Origin: Pantoea eucrina
GTDB taxonomy: Bacteria; Pseudomonadota; Gammaproteobacteria; Enterobacterales; Enterobacteriaceae
Length of the DNA stretch: 64,000 nucleotides
Direction of reading: 5' to 3'
NCBI RefSeq assembly: GCF_002095385.1
Contig: NZ_MIPP01000002.1
Coordinates: 1-64,000, forward strand
The notes under the pieces are model-generated. The model did not search any database. It worked only from the letters and a program-made list of their open reading frames with translations, and was not told where the DNA came from. Of this stretch, positions 8,313 to 16,089 are shown piece by piece (the first letter of the stretch is position 1; every line of letters starts with the position of its first letter). Made by a program: the position numbers and the translations under genes.

Positions 8313-9314
8313 TCAGAAACCGCTAAGCACCAGCTTGCCGCGCGCGCGTCCGCTCTCAATCAACGCATGCGCTTTGCGCAGGTTAGCCGCATTGATGCTG
8401 CCGAGATGCTCCCCGGCGGTGGTCTGCAGGGTGCCATCATCAATCAGCTGGCTGATACGCTGCAGAATCTCATGCTGGCGCTGCATATCCGGCGTTTCAA
8501 ACAGCGAGCGCGTAAACATCAGCTCCCAGTGTAATGAGATCGCTTTACGCTTAAGCGGCATGGCATCCAGCGTCTCAGGATCGTCAATCAGCGCCAGCTT
8601 GCCCTGCGGCGCCAGCACCTCAATCAGCTGCGTATAGTAGCTGTCGGTATGGGTCAGCGACGCAACATACTTCACCGTGTCGATGCCGAGCGCACGCAAC
8701 TGCTCCGCCAGCGGCTGGTGATGATTGATAACGTGATGCGCGCCCTGCTGCTGCACCCACTCTTCAGTCTCAGGACGGGATGCCGTACCGATAATTGTCA
8801 GCCCGGTGAGTTTGCGTGCCAGCTGGGTGAGAATAGAACCGACTCCCCCGCCCGCGCCCACAATCAGCAGCGCTGCGTTCTCATCCGCCTGCACCTCAAG
8901 ACGGTCAAACAGCAGCTCCCACGCGGTGAGTGACGTCAGCGGCAGCGCAGCCGCATCGGCGTCGCTCAGGGAGCGCGGTTTGTGGCCGGCGATGCGCTCA
9001 TCCACCAGACCATACTCTGCATAGCTGCCGGCCCGGCTGATATCGCCGGCATAAAACACCTCATCGCCCGGGCGGAACAGCGTAACCGCTTCACCCACCG
9101 CCTCTACCACACCGACGGCATCCCAGCCCAGAATGCGCGGCTGCTCAGTGGCGGCACCTTTACGTACTTTGGTGTCGACCGGATTCACCGCAATGGCATT
9201 GATTTTGACCAGCAGATCGCGGGCGCCGGGCTGAGGTTTGGCAACGTCAGCGTCATACAGCGCATTTTCATCCGAAATGGGTAAGCCGTTCTGACTATAA
9301 ACAATGGCTTTCAT
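8313..9314 (-). CDS. Zinc-type alcohol dehydrogenase-like / quinone oxidoreductase (MDR superfamily)
   Basis: Medium-chain reductase of 333 residues. N-terminal GroES-like domain (NAIAVNPVDTKVRKG, GWDAVGVVEAVG) without the four structural-zinc cysteines. Nucleotide-binding domain with GAGGGVGSI near residue 155, suited to NADPH. This matches the ZADH/YhdH-like quinone oxidoreductase branch. It is divergent from a LysR-type regulator at 9452 with a perfect dyad between them, a classical arrangement for induced quinone or aldehyde detoxification. Confidence 0.85.
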   Translation of the reverse strand: MKAIVYSQNGLPISDENALYDADVAKPQPGARDLLVKINAIAVNPVDTKVRKGAATEQPRILGWDAVGVVEAVGEAVTLFRPGDEVFYAGDISRAGSYAEYGLVDERIAGHKPRSLSDADAAALPLTSLTAWELLFDRLEVQADENAALLIVGAGGGVGSILTQLARKLTGLTIIGTASRPETEEWVQQQGAHHVINHHQPLAEQLRALGIDTVKYVASLTHTDSYYTQLIEVLAPQGKLALIDDPETLDAMPLKRKAISLHWELMFTRSLFETPDMQRQHEILQRISQLIDDGTLQTTAGEHLGSINAANLRKAHALIESGRARGKLVLSGF

Positions 9315-9407
9315 GCCTTATCTCCATGGTGATTGACAGATTTTCTGAATACCCATCAAGCATAGCGGGCAATGGCGCATGGAAAAATCGACGTTGCAGG
9401 GGAAGAC

Positions 9408-9426
9408 TTTCACTCGTAGAGTGAAA
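9408..9426. promoter_or_regulatory. Dyad operator for the LysR regulator (LysR-box-like)
   Basis: Perfect inverted repeat with arms TTTCACTC and GAGTGAAA and a 3-base centre. It lies 26 bases before the LysR start (9452) and 94 bases before the divergent dehydrogenase start. Position and symmetry fit a LysR recognition site controlling both genes. Confidence 0.6.
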
Positions 9427-9451
9427 ATCCGGTTTGCCAGGTAAAAACGTC

Positions 9452-10366
9452 ATGGTTCGTCTCGAAGATATTACGCTGTTTGTCCGCTCAGCTGCGCTGG
9501 GCAGCTTCTCCCGTGCCGCGCGCGAAGCAAACCTGCTGCCGGGTCAGGTCAGCGCGGCGATTCAGCGGCTGGAGCGCGATCTCGATCGTCGCCTGTTTGC
9601 GCGCTCAACGCGCAGTCTGCGGCTGACCGCCGAAGGTGAGCGCTATCTGCCTTTTGCACAGGAGATGCTGGCGCTGATGCAGGCAGGTGCAGAGAGTCTG
9701 CAGCGTCATGACGACGAACTGCGCGGTGAACTGAAAATTGCGATGCCATCCGATATCGGGCGGCATATCCTGCTGCCGTTACTGACCCGTTTCTGCCGTC
9801 AGCATACCGGATTGCAGCTGCGCCTTTCACTCTCCGATCAGGTCAGTAACGTCTTCCGCGATCCGGTAGATATCGCTATTCGCTACGGCAAATTAGAGGA
9901 GAGCAGCTACGTTGCGCTGCCGCTGGCTGAAAATAACCGGCGGGTACTGGTCGCATCACCCGATTATCTTATTGAACATGGCCGGCCTGCCGCGCTGACC
10001 GATCTCACCCGCCATCACTGTCTGCCGTTTATGATGGGAGGCCACGTATATGATAAATGGAGCTTTCCGCAGGCGGAGGGCGCGCAGCTTATCACGGTAA
10101 AAAGCCGCCTTATGTGTGATGACGCGGAAGTCGCACGCCGCTGGGCGCTGGCAGGAATGGGTATCGCCTATAAGTCCTGGCTGGATGTGGCTGAGGATGT
10201 ACATCAGGGGAGGCTGGAGTTGATTCTGCCTGAGGTAAAAGGTGAGGCGACGCCACTGCATCTGATCTGTCCGCACCGCAGGCAATTCTCGCCAGCGATT
10301 CGCGCCCTGCACCATCACTTACGTGAGCATCTGCAAAACAGCGTGTCGCTGCCGGGCAAAGATTAA
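9452..10366 (+). CDS. LysR-family transcriptional regulator
   Basis: LysR-type regulator of 304 residues. ATG 9452 (MVRLEDITLF) is chosen because AGG lies about 10 bases upstream and the winged helix starts here; a TTG at 9434 would add six residues. Helix-turn-helix residues are GSFSRAAREANLLPGQVSAAI. The effector domain is in the CrgA/DsdC-like branch that usually controls a divergent oxidoreductase, here the gene at 8313-9314. Confidence 0.88.
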   Translation: MVRLEDITLFVRSAALGSFSRAAREANLLPGQVSAAIQRLERDLDRRLFARSTRSLRLTAEGERYLPFAQEMLALMQAGAESLQRHDDELRGELKIAMPSDIGRHILLPLLTRFCRQHTGLQLRLSLSDQVSNVFRDPVDIAIRYGKLEESSYVALPLAENNRRVLVASPDYLIEHGRPAALTDLTRHHCLPFMMGGHVYDKWSFPQAEGAQLITVKSRLMCDDAEVARRWALAGMGIAYKSWLDVAEDVHQGRLELILPEVKGEATPLHLICPHRRQFSPAIRALHHHLREHLQNSVSLPGKD

Positions 10367-10610
10367 TGAGTGAGCCAGCGGTTAACCGCTATTCTCACGC
10401 TTATCAGCGCCAGCATCACGAATAATCCCGTTCGGATTCCTCTCTATTCTCTTCTGCATTTACGCTATCAAACCAGAGCCGGTCAGCTTTTCCTGACGCG
10501 TAACCCTTGTCCGCCTCCGGTTTAAGATGGCCTGGCATGGTATTCTTATTCTGAATCAGTAATAGTAAGCCACAGCACATATTTGTCAGGCTAACTATTC
10601 AGGATAGATA

Positions 10611-10712
10611 ATGTCTTATTCCAGACCCCGATCGCGCAACCTGCTCACACACCTCGTGCTGTTTATTGTGGTAATCAATGTCATTGATGTTATTCATGCG
10701 CTGCTGAGCTGA
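10611..10712 (+). CDS. Small single-span membrane protein (33 residues)
   Basis: Short reading frame starting MSYSRPRSRNLLTH and ending VIHALLS, with AGGA seven bases upstream of the ATG. The N terminus is basic (four arginines) and residues 12-32 form one hydrophobic segment rich in V and I, consistent with a small inner-membrane protein with N-terminus inside. A strong palindrome follows 33 bases after the stop. I do not recognise the family. It is the only plausible coding content of the 400-base gap 10367-10769. Confidence 0.5.
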   Translation: MSYSRPRSRNLLTHLVLFIVVINVIDVIHALLS

Positions 10713-10745
10713 TGTCAGACAGCCAGATGAATATCGCGGGAGGGA

Positions 10746-10763
10746 GCGGTGCTGCAGCACCGC
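10746..10763. terminator. Perfect GC-rich palindrome between convergent genes
   Basis: 18-base perfect palindrome GCGGTGCTGCAGCACCGC followed by ACTTTCT on the plus strand. It lies between the small protein (stop 10712) and the convergent lipoprotein gene (stop 10770), so it can act for both. Confidence 0.5.
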
Positions 10764-10769
10764 ACTTTC

Positions 10770-11228
10770 TCAGGAGTTATCGGGAGGCGTACTGCTTTCA
10801 CTGAACTGCGGACGCTGGCGGGTCACTGAATAAACCACATGTTTCGGCTTAGCCGTATCCGTGGTGATATCAACGCCCGGAATGGTGACTTTGCCAAAAC
10901 CAAACAGCGTCTGTACATAGCCGCCGATTTCATGCTTGCCTGCCGCCACGCGGATCTCTTTATTCTCACCTTTTTTCAGCATGCCCGCTTCCTGGCCGTC
11001 AACGGTAACATACACTGCCGATCCATCATCCGTGCGCGTAACCAGGTGTGAAACGTTGATTACCGTAGGTCCGCTGGCAAAGGGCGTGTCGGTGTTGCTG
11101 TTCTCAATCGGTGCGGCAGCACTCACCTCTGCCGGCGCGGTGCTGGCAGTCTCATCAGCGTGATGACGGGCGCAGCCGGTAAGCAGTAAGGCAGCGGTTA
11201 AAGAAGCCAGTGTAAAACGTGAAAGCAT
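10770..11228 (-). CDS. Putative lipoprotein with PEGA-like C-terminal domain
   Basis: Protein of 152 residues. Type II signal peptide MLSRFTLASLTAALLLTGC with lipobox LTGC puts it on a membrane facing the periplasm. A low-complexity linker (residues 20-50, rich in A, T, E) leads to a beta-rich segment (VYVTVDGQEAGMLKKGENKEIRVAAGKHEIGGYV) like PEGA or carboxypeptidase-regulatory folds. An ATG four codons upstream is possible. Function unknown; the gene stands alone between the small protein and thiF. Confidence 0.65.
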   Translation of the reverse strand: MLSRFTLASLTAALLLTGCARHHADETASTAPAEVSAAAPIENSNTDTPFASGPTVINVSHLVTRTDDGSAVYVTVDGQEAGMLKKGENKEIRVAAGKHEIGGYVQTLFGFGKVTIPGVDITTDTAKPKHVVYSVTRQRPQFSESSTPPDNS

Positions 11229-11333
11229 TGTGACGATCATCCCTTAGCAAAATGAGAAGCGTTTAGTTTAGCGTGGCTTTTCATGTGATAACAGTCACAG
11301 GATTCCAGTATTTTCCGAAAAACCTGCCGCCGG

Positions 11334-12302
11334 CTAACTGCTGCTGGCCGCCAGAATCGCCAGGTCCGTATAGCCCCGCTCCGCCAGCTCGCTGGCCGCC
11401 TGTGCGGCGCGTATACCGCTGGCGCAAACCAGCACGATGCGCCGCCCAGCGGGTGGCTGCCAGGCCGCCAGATCTGCCGGCAAAATACGCTCAGCCTGGC
11501 TTGCCACGCTGTGGGGCGCTTCATCCCGGCTGCGTAGCTCGACAATACAATCTGCCGGGGTAAGCAGCGAGCAGTCGATAAAGGGCACGCCCGGCACGAC
11601 AGGCTCCTGCGCTTCATCAAAGCGAAACGCGCGAAAGTGCCAGTTCACAAAATCGCAGTTGACCAGTAATCCCAGCGGAGACGGCTGCAGATCAAGCAGC
11701 ACCGTAAGCGCCATCTGCGCCTGTATCGCGCCAAGCGCGGCCACAGCCGGCCCCATCACCCCTGCCGTGTTGCAGCTGGCAGCCGTACGCGGCAGCCGGG
11801 GAAACAGCGCCCGGTAGCTGGGCGCACCTCCGCAAAATCCGCCCGCATAGCCCTGCCGGCCCAGCACTGAAGCGCTGATAAACGGTGTACCGGTCGCATA
11901 GCAGGCGTCTGAAAGCTGCCAGGTCACGGCAAAATTGTCGGCCGCGTCGATGACCAGCGAACAGTCAGCCATAGCCTGCGCGATGTTGCTGGCCGTCAGG
12001 GCCTGTGCGCAGGTTTCGATATTGACCTCAGGATTGCGCTGCGTCAGCGCCTGACGCGCGCTGAGCACTTTTGACTGCCCGATATCCTGCTGCGTAAAGA
12101 GCGTCTGGCGATGCAGATTATGCAGCGCCACTTCATCGGCATCATAAATACGTAGCGTCCCCACGCCGGCCCCCACCAGCTGCGGCAGAAGCGTCGCGCT
12201 CAGACCGCCCGCGCCGGCTACCAGCACGCGCGCCTGCGCCAGCTTACGCTGCCCTGACGCACCAATTTCCGGCAGTATCATCTGTCGCTGATAGCGTTCC
12301 AT
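11334..12302 (-). CDS. thiF: ThiF-type adenylyltransferase fused to a rhodanese domain
   Basis: Activates the C terminus of ThiS as acyl-adenylate for sulfur transfer in thiazole synthesis. Residues 1-235 are the E1-like domain: GAGGLSATLLPQL (nucleotide loop), DADEVALHNLHRQ, and SCNTAGVMGP carrying the family cysteine. Residues 240-322 form a rhodanese domain (PFIDCSLLTPAD; active loop VCASGIRAAQ). The CxxC zinc pair seen in E. coli ThiF (CYRC) is SYRA here and the C-terminal CxxC is absent, so this is a zinc-less variant. It is the last gene of thiO-thiS-thiG-thiF, 10 bases after thiG. Confidence 0.9.
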   Translation of the reverse strand: MERYQRQMILPEIGASGQRKLAQARVLVAGAGGLSATLLPQLVGAGVGTLRIYDADEVALHNLHRQTLFTQQDIGQSKVLSARQALTQRNPEVNIETCAQALTASNIAQAMADCSLVIDAADNFAVTWQLSDACYATGTPFISASVLGRQGYAGGFCGGAPSYRALFPRLPRTAASCNTAGVMGPAVAALGAIQAQMALTVLLDLQPSPLGLLVNCDFVNWHFRAFRFDEAQEPVVPGVPFIDCSLLTPADCIVELRSRDEAPHSVASQAERILPADLAAWQPPAGRRIVLVCASGIRAAQAASELAERGYTDLAILAASSS

Positions 12303-12312
12303 CCTGTTCTCC

Positions 12313-13071
12313 TCAGCTTAGTGTGGCCAGACCGAATACCGGCGTTGATGCCATCGCCATATCGCGCTTTTCCATCAGCCCTGCCTCACAGGCGCTGCGC
12401 CCCGCAGCAATGGCCTGGCTGAACGCCGCTGCCATGCGGATGGGATCGCCCGCTTTCGCGACGGCGGTATTAAGCAGAATGCCGTCAAAGCCCAGCTCCA
12501 TCGCCTGCGCCGCCTGGGAAGGAGCACCGATCCCGGCATCGATAATCAGCGGCGTATCCGGGAACCACGCCCGCATGGCGCGCAATCCGTCAATATTACG
12601 CAGGCCCTGCCCTGAGCCAATCGGTGCGCCCCAGGGCATCAGTAGCTCGCAGCCGGCAGCCAGCAGTTTCTCGCCAACAATCAGATCTTCCGTGGTATAG
12701 GGAAATACGCTAAATCCTTCAGCACACAGGATGCGTGCGGCTTCCACCAGCGCAAACGGATCGGGCTGCAGCGTATCGGCATGCCCAATCACCTCAAGTT
12801 TGATCCAGGCCGTATTGAACAGCTCACGCGCCATATGCGCCGTGGTTACCGCCTCTTTCACCGTGTGGCAACCTGCGGTATTGGGCAGTACGCGAACGTT
12901 AAGGCTGGCCAGCAGGTCGCGAAACGCGGCACCCGCACTGCCCTCCCGCCGCAGGCTTACGGTAATAATTTCACTGCCCGCCGCCGCTATCGCCTGCTGC
13001 AGAATGGCCGGTGACGGATACCCTGCTGTACCCAGCAGAAAGCGCGATGCGCCCGTAAAGTCGTAAAACAT
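12313..13071 (-). CDS. thiG: Thiazole synthase
   Basis: Forms the thiazole phosphate ring from 1-deoxy-D-xylulose 5-phosphate, ThiS-thiocarboxylate and dehydroglycine (iminoglycine, here supplied by ThiO). 252 residues with a TIM-barrel pattern: [13 protein letters not shown] at the N terminus, WIKLEVIG carrying the Schiff-base lysine near residue 95, [12 protein letters not shown] and [21 protein letters not shown]. Three bases separate it from thiS upstream. It is controlled with the operon by the TPP riboswitch near 14.4 kb. Confidence 0.96.
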   Translation of the reverse strand: MFYDFTGASRFLLGTAGYPSPAILQQAIAAAGSEIITVSLRREGSAGAAFRDLLASLNVRVLPNTAGCHTVKEAVTTAHMARELFNTAWIKLEVIGHADTLQPDPFALVEAARILCAEGFSVFPYTTEDLIVGEKLLAAGCELLMPWGAPIGSGQGLRNIDGLRAMRAWFPDTPLIIDAGIGAPSQAAQAMELGFDGILLNTAVAKAGDPIRMAAAFSQAIAAGRSACEAGLMEKRDMAMASTPVFGLATLS

Positions 13072-13074
13072 GCG

Positions 13075-13272
13075 TTACCCTCCCTGCATCGGTGACAGGA
13101 CTTCCAGCTGGCAGCCTGCCGCAAGCGGCTGACGGGAGTAAGCGCTTCTGGGCACGAAGTTGCCATTCAGCGCTGTCGCCACGCAGCTGGCGTCGATTTG
13201 CTGCTCCTGCAGCAGTTCGCTGACTGTCTGCGCCTGGGTTTCAACGATCTGTCCGTTAAGCTGGATTTGCAT
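13075..13272 (-). CDS. thiS: Sulfur carrier protein ThiS
   Basis: Ubiquitin-like sulfur carrier of 65 residues ending in the required Gly-Gly (SPMQGG). N terminus MQIQLNGQIVETQAQTVSEL fits the beta-grasp fold. Its first 17 bases overlap the end of thiO, and thiG follows after 3 bases, indicating translational coupling. Confidence 0.94.
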   Translation of the reverse strand: MQIQLNGQIVETQAQTVSELLQEQQIDASCVATALNGNFVPRSAYSRQPLAAGCQLEVLSPMQGG

Positions 13273-14200
13273 AAGGGGTCTCCTGAATCAGTTGTTGCAT
13301 CAGCTGCTCTGCCAGCATCGGCGCCAGCAGAAAGCCGTGGCGATACATGCCGTTAAGATAATAAATACCGTTTTCATAACGAATTTCGGGCAGGTTATCC
13401 GGCCAGGCGGGCCGCAGGCCGCTGGCGCTCTCGATAATGCGCGCTTCAGCCAGCGCCGGATGTATCGCCCAGGCGGCGCTCAGCAACTCCATCATGGCGC
13501 GGGCGCTGATCGCGCTGTCATCATCGCTCTCGATCATGGTGGCACCCAGCATAAAGCAGCCGTTACGCCGCGGAACCAGATAGCAGGGAAAACGCGGATG
13601 CAGCAGACGAAGTGGCCGCGAAAAGTGCAGATCCTGACTCTGTAAGATGATCATTTCACCGCGCACGGCCCGCAACGAGGGCAGCGCGTCGCGGGCATGA
13701 ATGCCACGACAATCGATGATCTGTCCGGAAGGCGCGGAGTGATGGAACGTTGCACCGTGCGCCTCAAGCTTCTGGCGCAGCTCAGTGAGCGCCAGCCGGG
13801 GATCAAGATGTGCTTCGCCCGCAAACAGCAGCCCCCGTGCGAAGCGATCCTCCAGCGCCGGCTCTACCTCTGCCGGATTGACCCACTGATGCGCGTGAGT
13901 CAGGCGCGCAAAACGGTTCAGCTCCTGACTGTCGCGTGGCGGAGCCAGCACCAGCGTGCCCTGATGCTCAACGCAGCTTACGCGCGGCTGCCACCAGCGA
14001 GCGGCATGCTGACCCAGTGAAATAACGTCGGCGGGGGCGCTTTCTGCTTCACACCAGGGTGCCAGCATGCCACCGGCATACCAGGATGCGGGCAGACGCT
14101 GCGCGTCATCGATGACTTCAACAGATTCACCGCGCTCCACCAGCAGGGTTGCCACGCATAGCCCGCTGACGCCTGCGCCTAACACGCTCCAGCGGCTCAT
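13256..14200 (-). CDS. thiO: Glycine oxidase
   Basis: FAD-dependent amine oxidase of 314 residues that turns glycine into iminoglycine for the ThiG reaction. ATG 14200 is chosen because the dinucleotide-binding motif (VLGAGVSGLCVATLLVERG) begins at residue 6; the longer frame to 14320 would translate the riboswitch leader. Further motifs are IIDCRGIHARDALPSLRAVRGE and SASGLRPAWPDNLPEI near the C terminus. ThiO-dependent (aerobic) thiazole synthesis replaces ThiH here. First gene of the operon, with the TPP riboswitch about 130 bases upstream. Confidence 0.93.
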   Translation of the reverse strand: MSRWSVLGAGVSGLCVATLLVERGESVEVIDDAQRLPASWYAGGMLAPWCEAESAPADVISLGQHAARWWQPRVSCVEHQGTLVLAPPRDSQELNRFARLTHAHQWVNPAEVEPALEDRFARGLLFAGEAHLDPRLALTELRQKLEAHGATFHHSAPSGQIIDCRGIHARDALPSLRAVRGEMIILQSQDLHFSRPLRLLHPRFPCYLVPRRNGCFMLGATMIESDDDSAISARAMMELLSAAWAIHPALAEARIIESASGLRPAWPDNLPEIRYENGIYYLNGMYRHGFLLAPMLAEQLMQQLIQETPYANPA

Positions 14201-14332
14201 TGTCGGTTTTCCGGATAAAAAATAAGGGTCACATCGGCCTCTCAGTGTTGACTGAGACCCGCGGATACAGGAAGGGAGATAAGGAGGTGCAGCCGTTTGC
14301 TGCAACATCCCGGACGGCACCGGTCTGGCGCC

Positions 14333-14434
14333 CTCAGTCTTCCTACGCCAGTATCAACTGGGTCAGGTTCAAAGGGTCGCTGAACCGCGCGGTTGCGCTA
14401 TCAGCCTCTCAGTCTCTGTGGCGAGACTCCCCCG
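14333..14434 (-). promoter_or_regulatory. TPP riboswitch (THI element)
   Basis: On the minus strand the leader shows the conserved blocks in order: GGGGGAGTC at the 5' side (14433-14425), the THI box CTGAGAGGCTGAT (14412-14400), ACCCTTTGAACCTGA (14377-14363) and GGCGTAGGAAG (14349-14339). These are the pyrimidine- and pyrophosphate-sensing helices. Binding of thiamine pyrophosphate would shut off thiOSGF. About 130 bases separate it from thiO; that spacer contains a hairpin with a second copy of the THI-box sequence (see findings). Confidence 0.96.
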
Positions 14435-14704
14435 ACATCTTTAGTTTTATTCAAGCCGCATCACGCCGTCAAGGAGAGCCTTTTAAGGCTCTCTTCAGGC
14501 GCTTAAATCTTGCACTGCAAAAAACGACTGTTTACGGTTTCTCAACACTTTTAAACAATAACTTAGAAGCCGTTTTGAACGCGGTTTTCTGGCTTATCGG
14601 CGTCTGAGACCAGAAATCAGATCACATTAAATTAATATATTTTCTACGGAAAACAGCGAATGTAATGCCACGTTTACGTCTGGGATCATGAAAGACTCAA
14701 AGCC

Positions 14705-14835
14705 TTAATTCGTCGCGGCGAGGGCTTTGGCTGCTTCCTGTGGGTCGGTAATGCTGCGGTAATAAACTTTGCCGAAGGTGCGATCGGGCACGCCACCCAG
14801 CTCGATCCCGGTCATTGTTTCATGCATGAATTTAG
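14705..14835 (-). other. Unidentified gene remnant (C-terminal fragment)
   Basis: Open stretch whose translation ends TFGKVYYRSITDPQEAAKAL followed by AATN and a stop at 14705. Composition looks coding, but there is no credible start or ribosome site, and the upstream part of the frame runs through the toxin terminator. It reads as the 3' end of a gene truncated by insertion of the toxin-antitoxin module or the element that carried it. I do not recognise the family. Confidence 0.35.
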
Positions 14836-14840
14836 CCCAT

Positions 14841-14862
14841 AAAAAACCCGCTCGGGACGGGT
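14841..14862 (-). terminator. Rho-independent terminator of the toxin-antitoxin operon
   Basis: On the minus strand ACCCG-TCCCGAG-CGGGT is followed directly by six T. It begins about ten bases after the toxin stop codon (14872). Confidence 0.8.
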
Positions 14863-14871
14863 GTGTTTTTA

Positions 14872-15303
14872 TCAGAACGTTTTCATCGGAATGTAATCTG
14901 AACAATATCGAATAATTTTTTCATCATCCGTGATTAAGGTCAGCGCCTCCATGTTCGCCTGAGCAACGATCAGCCGGTCAAACGGATCGCCGTGCATATC
15001 ACGAGGCAAACGTTTAAGACTTACGGTGTGATGTGATGAAATGGGAAGTTCGTTATAACCGTTTGCGAGCAAGCCGCGCAAAATCTCCTCTGGATCAACC
15101 GTAAAATGAGGTTTACCTAACGCGAATTTTATGGCGATTTCATGAATAGATGCGGCGGAAAAATATAGCTCGTTTAAGGGATCAACAATCAGATCGAAAC
15201 AGGCTTGCGGAAGACGCTTAGAGTCTGCGCAAGCCCAGATAAGATAGTGAGTATCAAGAAGATAGCGATTAAAGATGTTCCGCGTTCTTACAGGACTAGT
15301 CAT
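14872..15303 (-). CDS. PIN-domain toxin (VapC-like ribonuclease)
   Basis: Ribonuclease toxin of 143 residues from ATG 15303. PIN acidic residues are visible: D in LLDTHYLIWA near residue 15, E in ASIHEIAIK near 55, D in HGDPFDRLIVAQA near 105 and D in LITDDEKI near 124. The HGDPFDRLI form belongs to the subgroup paired with Phd-type antitoxins. Its start overlaps the antitoxin stop by 8 bases, and a terminator follows the stop. Confidence 0.9.
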   Translation of the reverse strand: MTSPVRTRNIFNRYLLDTHYLIWACADSKRLPQACFDLIVDPLNELYFSAASIHEIAIKFALGKPHFTVDPEEILRGLLANGYNELPISSHHTVSLKRLPRDMHGDPFDRLIVAQANMEALTLITDDEKIIRYCSDYIPMKTF

Positions 15304-15541
15304 TGCCACCTTCAAACATCGACTGGATTTCATCTGACATGAAATCGTTGAAATTATCAGGAATGGCATACTTTTTATGATCTAAAAAGCCAACACGGTT
15401 TAACAGAGGCGCTGATTTATAAGGAACTATCATGGCTATCGGATCGCCGTGGTTAGCAATGATGAAACTTTCACCGCTACTCGCTGAACTCAAAATCTGA
15501 GAGTAACGAGCTTTCGATTCGGCTACATTCAGGACTTTCAT
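15296..15541 (-). CDS. Phd/YefM-family antitoxin
   Basis: Antitoxin of 81 residues (MKVLNVAESKARYSQILSSA), with the DNA-binding N-terminal Phd fold and GESFIIANHGDPIAMIVPY. A GAGG site precedes ATG 15541. The C-terminal tail (residues 52-81) would neutralise the PIN toxin. The protein is expected to repress its own promoter through the dyad at 15575-15592. Confidence 0.88.
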   Translation of the reverse strand: MKVLNVAESKARYSQILSSASSGESFIIANHGDPIAMIVPYKSAPLLNRVGFLDHKKYAIPDNFNDFMSDEIQSMFEGGND

Positions 15542-15573
15542 ATTAACCTCATTAATTGCGGTCATGAGGTCAT

Positions 15574-15606
15574 ATTATCACCTACCTGATAAAAGTGGTC
15601 AAGTGG
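15574..15606 (-). promoter_or_regulatory. Sigma-70 promoter and operator of the toxin-antitoxin operon
   Basis: On the minus strand TTGACC (15602-15597) and GATAAT (15579-15574) are separated by 17 bases. An inverted repeat TTATCA-N6-TGATAA covers 15575-15592, over the -10 box and part of the spacer, and AAGTGG occurs twice across the -35 region. This layout fits antitoxin autorepression. Confidence 0.7.
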
Positions 15607-15729
15607 CCATATTTTATATAAGCAACTGATATTAATACTCTTATTTGATAACCGATGTTTATTCTATGAAATGGATGAATATTCGGGATCGGAAAATTTG
15701 CATCGAACAAAGCTAAACAGGGATGAAAA

Positions 15730-15945
15730 TCGTCATTGATATGGCCAACACGCTAATGGGTGCAAAACGTTCAGTCCTGGATGTTCTTGATCAGCTTTGA
15801 GCGCTCAGCAACGACTCAGATCGCGTGGTCCCGGCGTTGAGCTTAAATCAGATCATGGTTGCCTTTACCCGCGCACGCGAGAAGACCGGGCTCAAATGGA
15901 AAGTTTCAGCGCCAACTTTTCACAAGATTCGCTAGCGTGATTTCG
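15730..15945 (+). pseudogene. Remnant of a lambda-type tyrosine recombinase (integrase)
   Basis: No long frame survives, but around 15840-15931 the plus strand reads SLNQIMVAFTRAREKTGLKW then APTFHKIR. This matches the C-terminal catalytic region of lambda-like integrases, where PPTFHELRSL carries the HxxR residues. Upstream pieces (KIVIDMANTLMG, SVLDVLDQL) resemble the domain before it but are interrupted by stops and frame changes. The catalytic tyrosine part is gone. It marks an old integration event between the thi operon and the lumazine synthase gene. Confidence 0.6.
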
Positions 15946-16089
15946 GCCCGAAGATGACATGAAAAACCTGCATCGCAACGGAGTGGATCGCGCTCTCAGC
16001 CTATGTTATACACACTCATGTTAATGAAAATGATGAGATTTTACGGATAATTATCCGCCTACTCTACTTTGGCAAATGACGGAAGACTT

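Noticed and set aside
14236..14262. Intrinsic terminator as riboswitch expression platform
   Set aside because: The hairpin is followed by about 20 mixed bases before a T-run, so it does not fit a standard terminator.
14705..14905. Complete 66-residue gene
   Set aside because: Its proposed start lies inside the toxin gene and the frame crosses the toxin terminator. Only the distal part looks coding, so it is listed as a remnant.
15900..16089. FMN riboswitch upstream of the lumazine synthase gene
   Set aside because: None of the conserved RFN blocks can be read on the plus strand; the region is integrase remnant and plain promoter-like DNA.
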